Assembly: GCA_902521075.1 (NCBI GenBank)
Contig: CABYQM010000001.1
Span: 1-64,000, forward strand
Direction: 5' to 3'
DNA from: an uncultured Pelagibacteraceae bacterium
Lineage (GTDB): Bacteria; Pseudomonadota; Alphaproteobacteria; Pelagibacterales; Pelagibacteraceae
Length of the DNA stretch: 64,000 nt
Notes under the pieces: model-generated
Databases searched by the model: none
What the model was told of the DNA's origin: nothing
What the model saw: only the letters and a program-made list of their open reading frames with translations
Program-made: the position numbers and the translations under genes
Shown here: piece after piece, positions 36,801 to 46,888 of the stretch
How positions within the stretch are numbered: position 1 is the stretch's first letter
How the letters are laid out: every line of letters begins with the position of its first letter

Positions 36801-37851
36801 ATGAATAAATATTACACTAGAGCGTGTAATTTTTATTACGGAAAAACTTCAAAGAAAAAACTAAAAGAAAAAAGTTCAATCCCTCTTAATGGCGATAATT
36901 TTATTTCTTTTGATAAAATTGAAATTTTAACAAGAAAGGGAAGCAAACTAGTTGACATTAAATACATAAACAAATTATCAAATAACTTAAAGCTTAAAAT
37001 TAGTAAAGACATAAAAAATATAAAAAAAAAGAAAATTTTCAAACAATTAAATTTATCTAATACTCCAGTGTTAATGGGTATAGTTAATTTAACCCCTGAT
37101 AGTTTTTCAGACGGGGGCAAATATAACAAAAGAAAATTATCCATAAATCATATTAATAAATTATTATCAAGTGGAGCAAAAATAATTGATGTTGGTGGAG
37201 AGTCCACAAGACCTGGAGCAAAAGATATTAGCTCTAATAAAGAATGGGATAGAATTAAGACAGTTTTAAAATTTTTAAAAAATAAAAAGTGTATTGTATC
37301 ATTGGATACAAGAAAAAGTTTTGTAATGAAGAAAGCTTCCAAAATAAAAATAGATCTTGTAAATGATGTATCTGGATTAAGTTTCGATCCTGAAACTATA
37401 AATTATTTAAAAAAAACAAAAAAAACCTTTTGTTATTCATCATATGCAAGGGACACCAAAGAATATGCAAATTAAACCCACTTATAAAAATGTGCTACTT
37501 GATATCTATGACTTCTTTGAAACAAAATTAGAATATCTGAGAAAAAAAGGTATAAAACATAATAATATCATATTAGATCCTGGAATTGGGTTTGGAAAAA
37601 ATTTGAAACATAATATTACCCTCCTTAAGAATATTTCTATTTTTCATTCATTAGGACTTCCTGTAATGTTAGGTTTGTCTAGAAAAAGATTTATTAAAGA
37701 TATTTCAAAAGAAAATGATACTAAAGATAGAATTGGAGGAACTGTATCTTCATGCATTCAAGCATATCTTCAAGGTGTTCAAATTTTAAGGATTCATGAT
37801 GTTAAAGAAATTAACCAGGCATTTAAAGTTTTTAAAGAATTACAAAATTAA
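36801..37851 (+). pseudogene. folP: Dihydropteroate synthase, interrupted by one-base frameshift
   Basis: Two ORF-track entries are halves of one gene. The first has an N-terminal extension, then VLMGIVNLTPDSFSDGG and IIDVGGESTRPGA, up to LVNDVSGL. The second begins MQGTPKNMQ and continues IILDPGIGFGKNL and GLSRKRFI. Between them lie two runs of eight A separated by C (near 37408-37425). Removing one A from the second run restores FVIHHMQGTPK, the expected DHPS sequence. The cause is either a sequencing error in the homopolymer, a real mutation, or slippage-corrected expression. Pterin and pABA condensation would otherwise be normal. Lies 6 nt after ftsH and 2 nt before glmM. Confidence 0.85.
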
Positions 37852-37853
37852 AA

Positions 37854-39185
37854 ATGATTAAAAAATATTTTGGTACAGATGGAATTAGAGGAAAAGTTAA
37901 TGGATCTAAAATAAATGGGGAAATGTTTTTTAAATTTGGTTTAGCTGCTGGAACATATTTTAAAAATTTAAAAAAAAGTAAACAAACAGCAATTATTGCA
38001 AAAGACACAAGGCTATCAGGTTATACGCTTGAACCAGCATTAGTGTCAGGATTGGCTTCAGCAGGAATGCATATCTTTACTTTGGGACCGCTTCCAACAA
38101 ATGGTTTAGCAATGTTAACAAAAAAAATGAGAGCTAATATGGGAATAATGATTACTGCATCACATAATCCATATCATGATAATGGATTAAAGCTATTTGG
38201 ACCTGATGGACTTAAACTTTCAGATAAAATTGAAAAAAAAATTGAAAAATTAATTGACTCAAATATTACTAAAAATCTTTCGAAACCAATTGAGTTAGGC
38301 AGAGTTAAAAGATTAGAAGATGCCAATGAAAGTTATATAAAAATATTAAAACAAAATTTTCCTTCCTCTTTTAGTCTAAAAGGAATTAAAATTGCTTTAG
38401 ATTGTGCTAATGGAGCTGGTTATAAAGCTGGTCCAGATTTATTTAAATCACTAGGTGCTAAATTATATAAAACTGGTACTTCACCAAATGGTTTAAATAT
38501 AAATCTTAAATCCGGATCTACTTATCCAATTAAAATTTGTCAAATGACAAAAAAAAATAAAGCTCACATAGGCATTTCATTAGATGGTGACGCGGACAGA
38601 ATAATTGTCTGCGATGAAAAAGGAAAAATTATTGATGGAGATAAAATTCTTGCAATGTTAGGTGAGAGATGGAAAAGAAAAAAGATTTTAAAAGGAGGTG
38701 TTGTTGGTACATTAATGTCAAATTATGGTTTAGAAAATTTCTTTAAAAAGAATGGAATTAAATTTTTAAGATCAGATGTAGGAGATAGATACGTAAAAGA
38801 AAAAATGAAAAAAAATAAATTTAACTTAGGTGGAGAACAATCAGGACATATAATTCTTGGTAAGTTTGCAACTACGGGAGATGGATTATTAGTTGCATTA
38901 GAAATCCTTTTTTCTTTAAGAAAAAGAAAAAAAGCAAGTGAACTTTTTAATAAATTTAAACCAACTCCTCAAATATTGGAAAATATAGAAGTTAAAGATA
39001 AGTCAATCATTAATAGTCCAAAATGTAAAAAAGCAATTAATAAAGCAAATAAAATAATTAAAAATAAAGGTAGAATATTAGTTAGAAAATCTGGTACTGA
39101 GGCTAAAATAAGAATTATGAGTGAGTCCGAAGACTCAAGTATAAATAAATTGTGTGTTAATATTATTAAAAAATCTATTCAGTAA
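37854..39185 (+). CDS. glmM: Phosphoglucosamine mutase
   Basis: The 443-residue protein has KYFGTDGIRGKVN, GIMITASHNPYHDNGLKLFG with the phosphoserine, ISLDGDADRIIV (metal loop), GGEQSGHII and VRKSGTEAKIRIMSE (phosphate binding). It converts glucosamine-6-phosphate to glucosamine-1-phosphate for UDP-GlcNAc, peptidoglycan and LPS synthesis. The order ftsH-folP-glmM is the conserved one. Confidence 0.97.
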   Translation: MIKKYFGTDGIRGKVNGSKINGEMFFKFGLAAGTYFKNLKKSKQTAIIAKDTRLSGYTLEPALVSGLASAGMHIFTLGPLPTNGLAMLTKKMRANMGIMITASHNPYHDNGLKLFGPDGLKLSDKIEKKIEKLIDSNITKNLSKPIELGRVKRLEDANESYIKILKQNFPSSFSLKGIKIALDCANGAGYKAGPDLFKSLGAKLYKTGTSPNGLNINLKSGSTYPIKICQMTKKNKAHIGISLDGDADRIIVCDEKGKIIDGDKILAMLGERWKRKKILKGGVVGTLMSNYGLENFFKKNGIKFLRSDVGDRYVKEKMKKNKFNLGGEQSGHIILGKFATTGDGLLVALEILFSLRKRKKASELFNKFKPTPQILENIEVKDKSIINSPKCKKAINKANKIIKNKGRILVRKSGTEAKIRIMSESEDSSINKLCVNIIKKSIQ

Positions 39186-39186
39186 A

Positions 39187-39999
39187 TTGAAAATTAAATC
39201 TAAAATATTAATTATAGCAGGGTCAGACTCATCTGGTGGAGCTGGCATTCAAGCAGATATTAAATCAGTTACTTCTCTTGGTTCTTATGCTATGACAGCA
39301 ATAACTGCAGTCACAGTCCAGAATACTACAGGTGTTAAGTCCATAATACCAATGCCAAGTATAGAAATTTCTAATCAAATCGAGTTTACATCAAAAGATA
39401 TTAAGCCAGACTCAGTAAAGATTGGAATGCTACATTCTACACAAGTTATAAATTCAGTATTAAAATCAATAAAAAAATCAAAATTAAAAAAAATAGTATT
39501 AGATCCTGTTATGGTAGCTAAAGGTGGTGCAAAGCTTATTGATAATAAAGCTATTTCAGTTTTGAAAAAAAAACTAATAAAAAAAGTAGATTTAATAACA
39601 CCAAATATTCCTGAAGCAGAAATACTAACTAAAATAAAAATAAAATCTATGCTGGATATGAAAAATGCTGCTCAAATATTATTAAATTTGGGTGCTAAGA
39701 ATGTTTTAATTAAAGGTGGTCATTTAAGTTCCAAAACTTTGAAAGATATTTTTGTAAATAAAAAAGAAACTGCAATATTTACAAATAAAAAAATTAAAAC
39801 AAAAAACACTCATGGAACTGGATGTACATTATCAACTGCAATTGCAACATATTATGGATGTGGAAAAAGTCTAAAGAAATCTTGTGAGTTGGGTATTAGA
39901 TATGTAAACAATGCCATTAGGACAAGGCCAAACTTTGGAAAAGGAAGTGGACCAATTAATCACTTAAACAGTTTTATAATAGAAAAAAAATTTAGATGA
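39187..39999 (+). CDS. thiD: Bifunctional HMP / HMP-phosphate kinase
   Basis: The protein contains [63 protein letters not shown] and [17 protein letters not shown], defining ThiD (PfkB fold). The track start at 39154 lies in glmM; the TTG at 39187, one base after the glmM stop, gives 270 residues starting MKIKSKILI. It phosphorylates HMP for ThiE. SAR11 is known to depend on external HMP, so this gene is the entry to its thiamine route. Overlaps purA by 4 nt. Confidence 0.93.
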   Translation: MKIKSKILIIAGSDSSGGAGIQADIKSVTSLGSYAMTAITAVTVQNTTGVKSIIPMPSIEISNQIEFTSKDIKPDSVKIGMLHSTQVINSVLKSIKKSKLKKIVLDPVMVAKGGAKLIDNKAISVLKKKLIKKVDLITPNIPEAEILTKIKIKSMLDMKNAAQILLNLGAKNVLIKGGHLSSKTLKDIFVNKKETAIFTNKKIKTKNTHGTGCTLSTAIATYYGCGKSLKKSCELGIRYVNNAIRTRPNFGKGSGPINHLNSFIIEKKFR

Positions 40000-41288
40000 A
40001 TAATGTAGTAGTTGTTGGATCGCAGTGGGGAGATGAGGGAAAAGGGAAAATAGTTGATTGGTTATCCAGCGAAGCAGATGTAGTTATAAGATTCCAAGGA
40101 GGACATAATGCTGGTCATACCTTAGTTATAGATGGTATTACTTATAAACTAAGACTGTTACCGTCAGGGATTGTTAGAAAAAATAAAATTTCAATCATAG
40201 GAAATGGAGTTGTTGTAGATCCTTGGGCGCTTTTAGATGAAATTGAAGAAGTGAAATCTAAAGGTGTAGAAATCAATGAAAATAATCTGATTTTATCCGA
40301 GGCTGCCACATTAATTTTACCATTTCATAGAGAGATGGATGAAATAAGGGAAGACTCTGCTGGTAAATCAAAAATTGGAACTACTAGAAGAGGTATTGGC
40401 CCGGCCTATGAGGATAAAGTAGGACGAAGATCTATAAGAGTAATGGATCTTGCATCAAAACAAAATCTTGAAAATCGATTATCATTAGTACTTGAACACC
40501 ATAATGCAATCCGAAAAGGATTGGGTAAGCCAATATATGAAAAAGATAAACTGGTTGAGGACTTGTTAAAAATAGCTCCAAATATTTTAAAATATTCAGC
40601 ACCTGTTTGGAGAAAGATAGATCAATTTAAATCAGAAAATAAAAAAATATTATTTGAGGGAGCTCAAGGAATATTACTTGATGTAGATCACGGAACATAT
40701 CCATATGTAACTTCTTCCAATACAGTAGCAGCTTCAGCAGCAACAGGATCTGGATGTGGTCCAAATTCAATAAACTATGTATTAGGAATTACAAAAGCAT
40801 ATACAACAAGGGTAGGCGAAGGACCTTTCCCAACAGAATTAACAGATGATATTGGTAATCATTTAGGTGAAAAGGGACATGAATTTGGAACTGTAACTAG
40901 TAGAAAAAGAAGATGCGGCTGGTTTGATGGAGTTTTAGTAAGACAAACAATAAAGATTTCGGGTATTGATGGAATAGCATTAACTAAATTAGATGTATTA
41001 GATGAACTTGATGAGATAAATCTTTGCGTAGCTTACGAACTAAATGGCAAAGAAATAGATTATTTCCCTGCTGCTGTTGAAGATCAATTAAATGTCAAAC
41101 CAGTATATAAAACATTTAAAGGCTGGAAATCTAAAACCCAAGGTGTTAAAAAATTTGATGATTTACCCAATAATGCAAAAATTTATGTAAAAGCTATTGA
41201 AGAGTTTATTGAGACAAAAATATCAAGTATTTCAACAAGCCCAGAGAGAAAAGATACTATTCTTTTAGTAGATCCGTTTGACTATTAA
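39996..41288 (+). CDS. purA: Adenylosuccinate synthetase
   Basis: The 430-residue protein has [63 protein letters not shown] and [13 protein letters not shown]. These are the GTP, IMP and aspartate-binding elements of PurA. It commits IMP to AMP synthesis. Overlaps thiD by ATGA-type coupling and converges on rpoH with a 12-nt gap. Confidence 0.98.
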   Translation: MNNVVVVGSQWGDEGKGKIVDWLSSEADVVIRFQGGHNAGHTLVIDGITYKLRLLPSGIVRKNKISIIGNGVVVDPWALLDEIEEVKSKGVEINENNLILSEAATLILPFHREMDEIREDSAGKSKIGTTRRGIGPAYEDKVGRRSIRVMDLASKQNLENRLSLVLEHHNAIRKGLGKPIYEKDKLVEDLLKIAPNILKYSAPVWRKIDQFKSENKKILFEGAQGILLDVDHGTYPYVTSSNTVAASAATGSGCGPNSINYVLGITKAYTTRVGEGPFPTELTDDIGNHLGEKGHEFGTVTSRKRRCGWFDGVLVRQTIKISGIDGIALTKLDVLDELDEINLCVAYELNGKEIDYFPAAVEDQLNVKPVYKTFKGWKSKTQGVKKFDDLPNNAKIYVKAIEEFIETKISSISTSPERKDTILLVDPFDY

Positions 41289-41300
41289 AAAATAGCAGTA

Positions 41301-42191
41301 TTAATTTGCAGGTAGAAGATTTTTTGATTTAGCAGAGTTAAGCATATGTTTTTGAAGTTTTTCAAATGCTTTATTTTCAATTTGTCTTATTCTTTCTCTA
41401 CTTATTTTAAATTTTTTACTTAAATCTTCTAGAGTTATTGGATCATCTGTTAATCTTCTTGAGTAAAGAATTTCTTTTTCTCTTTCATTTAAAATTTTAA
41501 TAGAATCTTGAAGAAGATCTTTTCGTTGCTCCATTTCTTCATTTTGAGCAAATTTAAGTTCTTGATCCATATCATTGTCTACAACCCAATCTTGCCATTC
41601 ATCACCGTCTTCTCCAATTGGTGCATTTAATGACTGCTCTTTTCCTGAAAGCCTTCTATTCATAGATACAACTTCTTGTTCACTAACATCTAATCTGTTT
41701 GCTATATCTTTTACGTGTTCATCACGTAAGTCACCTTCAGTTCTAGGTGCAATTTGATTTTTTAACTTCTTCAAGTTGAAAAAAAGCTTCTTCTGAGCTG
41801 TTGTGGTTCCAATTTTTACTAAGCTCCATGATCTTAGAATATATTCTTGAATAGAAGCTTTAATCCACCACATTGCATAAGTTGCGAGTCTAAAACCTTT
41901 TTCTGGTTCAAATTTTTTAACAGCTTGCATTAAACCTACGTTACCTTCTGAAATCATTTCATTAAGAGGCAAACCATAACCTTTGTACCCCATTGCTATT
42001 TTAGCAACTAGTCTAAGATGACTTGTAACGAGTTTTTCAGCTGATTTAACATTTCCTGTAGTTTGCCAGTTTTTAGCAAGCATATATTCTTCTTCAGCAT
42101 CTAGCATAGGAAATTTTTTTATCTGAGCTAGATACGCAGCTAAACCACCTTCATTTGAAAGAGTAGGCAAATTGTATGTATTATTACTCAT
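41301..42191 (-). CDS. rpoH: RNA polymerase heat-shock sigma factor RpoH (sigma-32)
   Basis: The 296-residue sigma-70 protein has region 2 (GNVGLMQAVKKFEPEKGFRLATYAMWWIKASIQEYIL) and the sigma-32-specific RpoH box (QKKLFFNLKK). Region 4 ends SKKFKISRERIRQIENKAFEKL. The RpoH box separates it from RpoD. It directs heat-shock gene transcription. It probably shares a transcript with rluD, 43 nt upstream. Confidence 0.95.
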   Translation of the reverse strand: MSNNTYNLPTLSNEGGLAAYLAQIKKFPMLDAEEEYMLAKNWQTTGNVKSAEKLVTSHLRLVAKIAMGYKGYGLPLNEMISEGNVGLMQAVKKFEPEKGFRLATYAMWWIKASIQEYILRSWSLVKIGTTTAQKKLFFNLKKLKNQIAPRTEGDLRDEHVKDIANRLDVSEQEVVSMNRRLSGKEQSLNAPIGEDGDEWQDWVVDNDMDQELKFAQNEEMEQRKDLLQDSIKILNEREKEILYSRRLTDDPITLEDLSKKFKISRERIRQIENKAFEKLQKHMLNSAKSKNLLPAN

Positions 42192-42234
42192 AGGAAGTAT
42201 TTATGTAATAGAGAAATTTTTTTTTACAATCGTT

Positions 42235-43215
42235 TTATTTACTTAATTTTCTTAGTTTTTTTAAGATATCATTTAATTCGTTTGGGATATTTGATGAAAA
42301 TTCTAATCTTTCCCCTGTCCTTGGATGGTCAAAACCTAGCTGTTTTGCATGTAAAAATTGTCTCTCAAGATTGGAAATTTTATTATTAAGATCTTCATCA
42401 ATGTTTTTAAATTTTTTAAATTTTTTTTTATATTTTTTATCTCCAAGAATATTGTTACCTTTGTATGACATATGAACTCTTATTTGATGAGTTCTCCCAG
42501 TTTCTAATTTACATTGTATAAAACTAAAAGTTGGAACATTATCATTCTCAAAAAGCTCTAATGTTTCATAATGTGTAATTGCCTTTTTACCTTTGCTTGA
42601 TGATACTTCCATCATCTGTCTATTTTTCGAACTTCTGGTTATGAATGTTTCAATTGTTCCTTTTTGAGGCCTTAATTTTCCCCAAATTAAAGTTTGATAA
42701 ACTCTAGTTATAGAATGTTCAGAGAATTGAAGTGATAATTTTTCATGACTTGAGTTATTTTTTGCTACTACAATTAATCCAGAAGTATCTTTATCAATTC
42801 TATGAATTATACCAGGTCTCAGTTCATCTCCAATATCAGATAAATTTTTGCTATCATAATTCATTAAAGCATTAACTATCGTATTATCATAATTACCAGC
42901 ACCAGGATGCATTGAAATTCCAGATGGTTTGTCAATTACAATTAAATCTTCATCTTCGTGAATTATGTTTAATTTAAAATTATAAGGTTTTAAGCTTTGT
43001 TTCTTAGGTTCAACAATTTCAAGCTCAATTTTGTCATTTAATTTAGTTTTAATTGAAGGGTCTTGTATAATTTTCTCGTTAATTTTTAATTTACTATCTA
43101 ATATTAAATTTTTTACTCTAGTTCTGCTTAAACTCTTATCATGATTTGCTAATATTGTGTCTACTCTCTTGTTATTATCATCCTCTTTAATAATAAAATT
43201 GATGATATTTTTCAT
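42235..43215 (-). CDS. rluD: 23S rRNA pseudouridine synthase, RluD/RluA family
   Basis: The 326-residue protein has an N-terminal S4-like RNA-binding segment (KRVDTILANHDKSLSRTRVKNLI), then IVIDKPSGISMHPGAG and the catalytic HRIDKDTSGLIVVAKN. The C-terminal part reads KLETGRTHQIRVHM and FLHAKQLGF. The S4 domain plus length favour RluD, which modifies helix 69 of 23S rRNA; RluC is the alternative. Divergent from tRNA-Arg by 23 nt. Confidence 0.9.
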   Translation of the reverse strand: MKNIINFIIKEDDNNKRVDTILANHDKSLSRTRVKNLILDSKLKINEKIIQDPSIKTKLNDKIELEIVEPKKQSLKPYNFKLNIIHEDEDLIVIDKPSGISMHPGAGNYDNTIVNALMNYDSKNLSDIGDELRPGIIHRIDKDTSGLIVVAKNNSSHEKLSLQFSEHSITRVYQTLIWGKLRPQKGTIETFITRSSKNRQMMEVSSSKGKKAITHYETLELFENDNVPTFSFIQCKLETGRTHQIRVHMSYKGNNILGDKKYKKKFKKFKNIDEDLNNKISNLERQFLHAKQLGFDHPRTGERLEFSSNIPNELNDILKKLRKLSK

Positions 43216-43238
43216 AAATTATTATATTAAATTATTAT

Positions 43239-43315
43239 GCGTTCGTAGCTCAACTGGATAGAGCGCCAGATTTCGGCTCTGGAGGTTCAGGGTTCGACTC
43301 CTTGCGGGCGCACCA
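43239..43315 (+). tRNA. tRNA-Arg (TCG)
   Basis: A 77-nt cloverleaf: GCGTTCG acceptor, D-arm with AACTGGATA, anticodon stem CCAGA/TCTGG around TTTCGGC (anticodon TCG), GGTTCGACTCC T-arm region, and encoded CCA. The acceptor closes with two G-U pairs. The reverse strand of this gene produces the spurious 66-aa ORF in the track. Confidence 0.95.
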
Positions 43316-44107
43316 TTATTCGCCCATATTAATAAGCGTTCCTTTATTTTTTGCGACATTGAAAGAATAATAGAATAATGCAATTGATAATACAAAGTAA
43401 ACTCCATTCCACATGAAAGCATAATAGATATTTTGAATATCTACAGTTTGATTAATCAAAATATTTCTTGCTTCTTCAAATATATATACCAATGGTAGTA
43501 GATAAGCTATCTTCTGGAAGACCTCTGGCAATATTTCAATTGGATAATAAATGCATCCAAATGGAGCTAGTAAAAACATTGTAGACCATGCTATATTTTC
43601 AAAAGAGGGTCCATATCTTAATAGACCAGCAGATACCAGGATGCCAAGTGTTATTCCAAATAAATATAGGCTCAAAAATAAAAAGAATAAAAATATTCCT
43701 AAATCTAAAATAGAAATACCAAATAATGGAGAAGTTAAAAGCACTGCTGGTATTAAACCTATAAGAGCTCTAATTAAAGCTGTAGCAACAAGTGAAGTTA
43801 ATATTTCACCAATTTTCATTGGCGCAATAAATAAATTTGTAAAGTTCCTACTCCAAATCTCTTCAAGAAATAGCATATTAAATCCAATACTTGTTCTGAA
43901 AAGAAAATCATAAAGGATCGCGCACGTTAATATAACTCCTACAGCATTATTATAATATGTTGTATGTGTTGCAAAAAAATTTGAGATAAATCCCCACAAA
44001 GTAATTTGAATAGTTGGCCAATAAACAAGATCTAAAACTCTTGGGAAAGATCTGGTAATTAAATAAAAATGTCTTAAAAAAAGACCATACATTCTAGTTA
44101 AGCTCAT
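43316..44107 (-). CDS. ABC-2 type transporter permease
   Basis: The 263-residue protein has six hydrophobic segments and the ABC2_membrane pattern: RSFPRVLDLVYWPTIQITLWGF at the start, FLEEIWSRNFTNLFIAPM in the middle, and FLLAPFGCIYYPIEILPEVFQ near the end. It partners the ATPase gene, whose 3' end overlaps its 5' end by 14 nt. Its stop codon begins at the base right after the CCA of tRNA-Arg. The substrate is unknown; homologues export polysaccharide, lipids or drugs. Confidence 0.87.
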   Translation of the reverse strand: MSLTRMYGLFLRHFYLITRSFPRVLDLVYWPTIQITLWGFISNFFATHTTYYNNAVGVILTCAILYDFLFRTSIGFNMLFLEEIWSRNFTNLFIAPMKIGEILTSLVATALIRALIGLIPAVLLTSPLFGISILDLGIFLFFLFLSLYLFGITLGILVSAGLLRYGPSFENIAWSTMFLLAPFGCIYYPIEILPEVFQKIAYLLPLVYIFEEARNILINQTVDIQNIYYAFMWNGVYFVLSIALFYYSFNVAKNKGTLINMGE

Positions 44108-44831
44108 TTTTACTCCTTGACAATTTTAAAAAAACTTCCTCAAGGTTTTTTCTACCGTGTTTGTTGATTAATTCTTCAGGATTTCCTTTATCGATAATAA
44201 TTCCGTCTTTCATCATAAGAATAGATTTACAAAGCCTAGTGACTTCATTCATATTATGAGAAGCAAGAAGTATAGATATTTTTTTTTCTTTTTTATAATC
44301 TTCCAAAAAAGATCTAACAAAATCACCTACTTCTGGATCTAATGATGCAGTTGGTTCATCTAATAGCAATACTTTTGGTTCATTGATTAATGCTTTTGCC
44401 AAACTAACTCTATTTTTTTGTCCAGATGATAATTCACCTGTAATGCTATTAAGTAATCCTCCCAATCTTAATTTTTCCGATAAAAATTCAATCCTCTCAT
44501 TAATATTATTTATTTTATATAATTTTCCATAAACTGTTAGATTTTGTTTAACTGTAAGTTTTTTTGGTAATTCAATATATGGAGATATAAAGTTTATTTG
44601 TTCCAAGATTTCAATTCTATTTCCCTCCAATTTTTTACCATTAATAAAAATTTCTCCACTAGTTGGTTTTAAAAGTCCCAATAACATACCAATGGTGGTT
44701 GTTTTGCCTGAGCCATTAGGACCTAATAGGCCTAAAATTTCGTCTTCTTTTATGTTAAAGCTTATACCTTTTACAGCCTCATTCTTTCCATAATTTTTTT
44801 TAATATTTTTTACTTCAACCAAATTTTTCAT
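44094..44831 (-). CDS. ABC transporter ATP-binding protein (ABC-2 partner)
   Basis: The 245-residue protein has Walker A (GLLGPNGSGKTTTIGMLLGL), signature ELSSGQKNRVSLAKAL, Walker B (VLLLDEPTASLDPEVG) and the switch histidine in LLASHNMNEV. It is the CcmA/NodI-type subfamily usually paired with ABC-2 permeases. Overlaps the Sua5 gene by 4 nt and the permease by 14 nt. Confidence 0.92.
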   Translation of the reverse strand: MKNLVEVKNIKKNYGKNEAVKGISFNIKEDEILGLLGPNGSGKTTTIGMLLGLLKPTSGEIFINGKKLEGNRIEILEQINFISPYIELPKKLTVKQNLTVYGKLYKINNINERIEFLSEKLRLGGLLNSITGELSSGQKNRVSLAKALINEPKVLLLDEPTASLDPEVGDFVRSFLEDYKKEKKISILLASHNMNEVTRLCKSILMMKDGIIIDKGNPEELINKHGRKNLEEVFLKLSRSKNELN

Positions 44832-45763
44832 TTTTTTGATGCTCTAAGAAGTCTATCGTTAATCACTAATCCAAAGTTTCGGTTTGGTATTTTTTGTACA
44901 GCTATTTTTCTGTAACCTAACTTCTTAATTTTTCTTAATGTTTTATACAAATTTTTACTACTCTCCATTAGATTATTTGTCTTACTTAAATAAAAATAAT
45001 TCTTATTATTTTCTTTTTTCTTCTTGATTAGGATAAAAGCCTCATCTTTTTTTATTTTAATTGCGTTTAATCTAATGGGTATACCTGGTGAATAATGAAC
45101 CCTCCCTCTTCCTGGAGAATTTATATTGTTCTTACCATGCAATTTAGTTTTTAAATTTATTTTTAATTTTTTTTTTAATATAGAAATATCTAAACCGCCC
45201 AATCTTAAAATTTGGGGTTTTTTTACTAAACTTATTATCGTAGATTCGACCCCAACTTTTGATCTTCCACCTTCTAGAATAAATTTAATTTTTTCTCCAA
45301 ATTCATCATATACATCATCTTTTGTCACTGGACTTATCCCTTCAGAAATATTTGCGCTTGGTGCTGCCAAAGGATATTTTAAAGATTTTAATAATATTCT
45401 AGCGGTTCGGTGACTTGGAAATCTTACACCTAATGTTTTTTTGTTATTAGTAACGTTTTTTGAAATTTTGCTTTCATTTTTAAGTTTTAATATAAAGGTA
45501 ATTGGTCCAGGGCATAATGAATTATAAAGTTTATAAAACAAAGTATTTGTCTCACAATCTTTTTCCAAATCTTTAATATCATAATAATGAACTATCAAGG
45601 GGTTATTAGAAGGCCTTCCTTTTAATTTAAATATTTTTTTAGTGCCTTTATCAGAATAGGCATTAGCAGCTAATCCATAGACAGTTTCTGTAGGTATTCC
45701 AATACATTCGTTATTATTTAAATATTTTAATGCTTTTTTAATATTTGAATCATTAATTTTCAT
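44828..45763 (-). CDS. L-threonylcarbamoyladenylate synthase (Sua5-type)
   Basis: The 311-residue protein has GIPTETVYGLAANAYSDKG, IFKLKGRPSNNPLIVHY, GPITFILKL, GVRFPSHRTARILL and AAPSANISEGISPV, the YrdC domain. The C-terminal Sua5 domain, beginning near SPGRGRVHYSPGIPIRL, makes this the long form rather than short TsaC. It makes TC-AMP for t6A37 of ANN-decoding tRNAs. Divergent from xseB by 20 nt. Confidence 0.92.
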   Translation of the reverse strand: MKINDSNIKKALKYLNNNECIGIPTETVYGLAANAYSDKGTKKIFKLKGRPSNNPLIVHYYDIKDLEKDCETNTLFYKLYNSLCPGPITFILKLKNESKISKNVTNNKKTLGVRFPSHRTARILLKSLKYPLAAPSANISEGISPVTKDDVYDEFGEKIKFILEGGRSKVGVESTIISLVKKPQILRLGGLDISILKKKLKINLKTKLHGKNNINSPGRGRVHYSPGIPIRLNAIKIKKDEAFILIKKKKENNKNYFYLSKTNNLMESSKNLYKTLRKIKKLGYRKIAVQKIPNRNFGLVINDRLLRASKK

Positions 45764-45783
45764 ATAATATTACAAACTATTAT

Positions 45784-46038
45784 ATGAATGAAAAAATTTT
45801 GCCAGATGATATTGAATTAAAATCTTTGAGTGAACTCACAGATATAGCAGATCGTTTAATTCAAAAACTAGAAAATAAAAAAAATTTGGAAGAATCCATT
45901 GAAGATTATCAATATTTAATGAAGTTAAACAATATAATAGAAAAAAAATTTCAAAAGGACTCAAAAAATATATCTGAAAGTACCAAGCTAAAAATAGAAG
46001 AATTAACCTCAAAAAAAAATGAAAAAAAAATTAGTTAA
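45784..46038 (+). CDS. xseB: Exodeoxyribonuclease VII small subunit
   Basis: The 84-residue helical protein contains SLSELTDIADRLIQKLENKKNLEESIEDYQYLMKL, matching the XseB pattern of a short coiled protein with the LExGxLxLEES-like segment, here degenerate (LENKKNLEES). The xseB-ispA-dxs order is standard in proteobacteria, which supports the call. Overlaps ispA by 20 nt. Confidence 0.8.
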   Translation: MNEKILPDDIELKSLSELTDIADRLIQKLENKKNLEESIEDYQYLMKLNNIIEKKFQKDSKNISESTKLKIEELTSKKNEKKIS

Positions 46039-46888
46039 AACTGTTAATGAAGTAAATAAATTTTTAAAAAATTACTTAGCAAAACAAAAAAAAACAGATC
46101 TAATTATACCTATTAAGTATGGTTTATTTCCTGGAGGAAAAAAAATAAGATCTAAGCTTATTTTTGATGTTGGAAAAATTTTTAATGTAGAAAAAAAATA
46201 TCTTTTATATTTAAGTTCAGCCGTTGAATGTATACACGCTTATTCACTAATACATGACGATTTACCGTGTATGGATGATGATGATATTAGAAGAGGTAAA
46301 CTAACTACTCATAAAAAATTTGGAGAATCAACAGCTGTTTTAGCTGGAAACTCCCTTTTGACATTAGCTTTTGAAATTTTATCTGATCCAAAGTTTAATA
46401 TAAATAACAATAAAAAAGTATCCCTAATAAATTTAATATCTCAATCATCAGGTCACCAAGGAATAGCTGGAGGTCAATTTTTGGATTTAAATTATGAAAG
46501 AAAAAAAGTTTCTAAACAAAAAGTTATAGATATGGAGATTAAAAAGACTGGAAAATTATTTTCTTTTAGCTGTTTGGCTCCAGTTATTTTGACAAATAAA
46601 AAAGATCAAATAAAAAAATTCTCAATTATTGGTGAAAAAATTGGTTTACTTTTTCAAATTGCAGATGATTTAATTGATTATAGCAGTACATCAAAAACTG
46701 CAGGAAAAAAAACAAATAAAGATTCAAAAAGGGGAAAAGCAACATTAATAAGTTTACTAGGATATAAAAATGCTATTAAATATGCCTCTAAACTAAAAAA
46801 AGAAATATTTAATAGTTTAGTTAGCTATGGAAATAATGCTAGTGATTTAAAAGAGACAATTGAATTTATATTAAGTAGAAATAAATAA
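46019..46888 (+). CDS. ispA: Farnesyl diphosphate synthase (short-chain polyprenyl synthase)
   Basis: The 289-residue protein has YGLFPGGKKIRSKL, the first aspartate-rich motif SLIHDDLPCMDDDDIRRGK (DDx4D, as in bacterial FPP synthases), GGQFLDLNY, and the second motif FQIADDLIDY. It condenses DMAPP/GPP with IPP. It sits directly before dxs (0 nt). Confidence 0.93.
   Translation: MKKKLVKTVNEVNKFLKNYLAKQKKTDLIIPIKYGLFPGGKKIRSKLIFDVGKIFNVEKKYLLYLSSAVECIHAYSLIHDDLPCMDDDDIRRGKLTTHKKFGESTAVLAGNSLLTLAFEILSDPKFNINNNKKVSLINLISQSSGHQGIAGGQFLDLNYERKKVSKQKVIDMEIKKTGKLFSFSCLAPVILTNKKDQIKKFSIIGEKIGLLFQIADDLIDYSSTSKTAGKKTNKDSKRGKATLISLLGYKNAIKYASKLKKEIFNSLVSYGNNASDLKETIEFILSRNK

Noticed and set aside
43222-43422. 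66-aa ORF with the sequence ARSRTLNLQSRNLALYP on the minus strand
   Set aside because: It is the antisense translation of the tRNA-Arg gene, a well-known kind of false ORF, joined to permease-antisense sequence.
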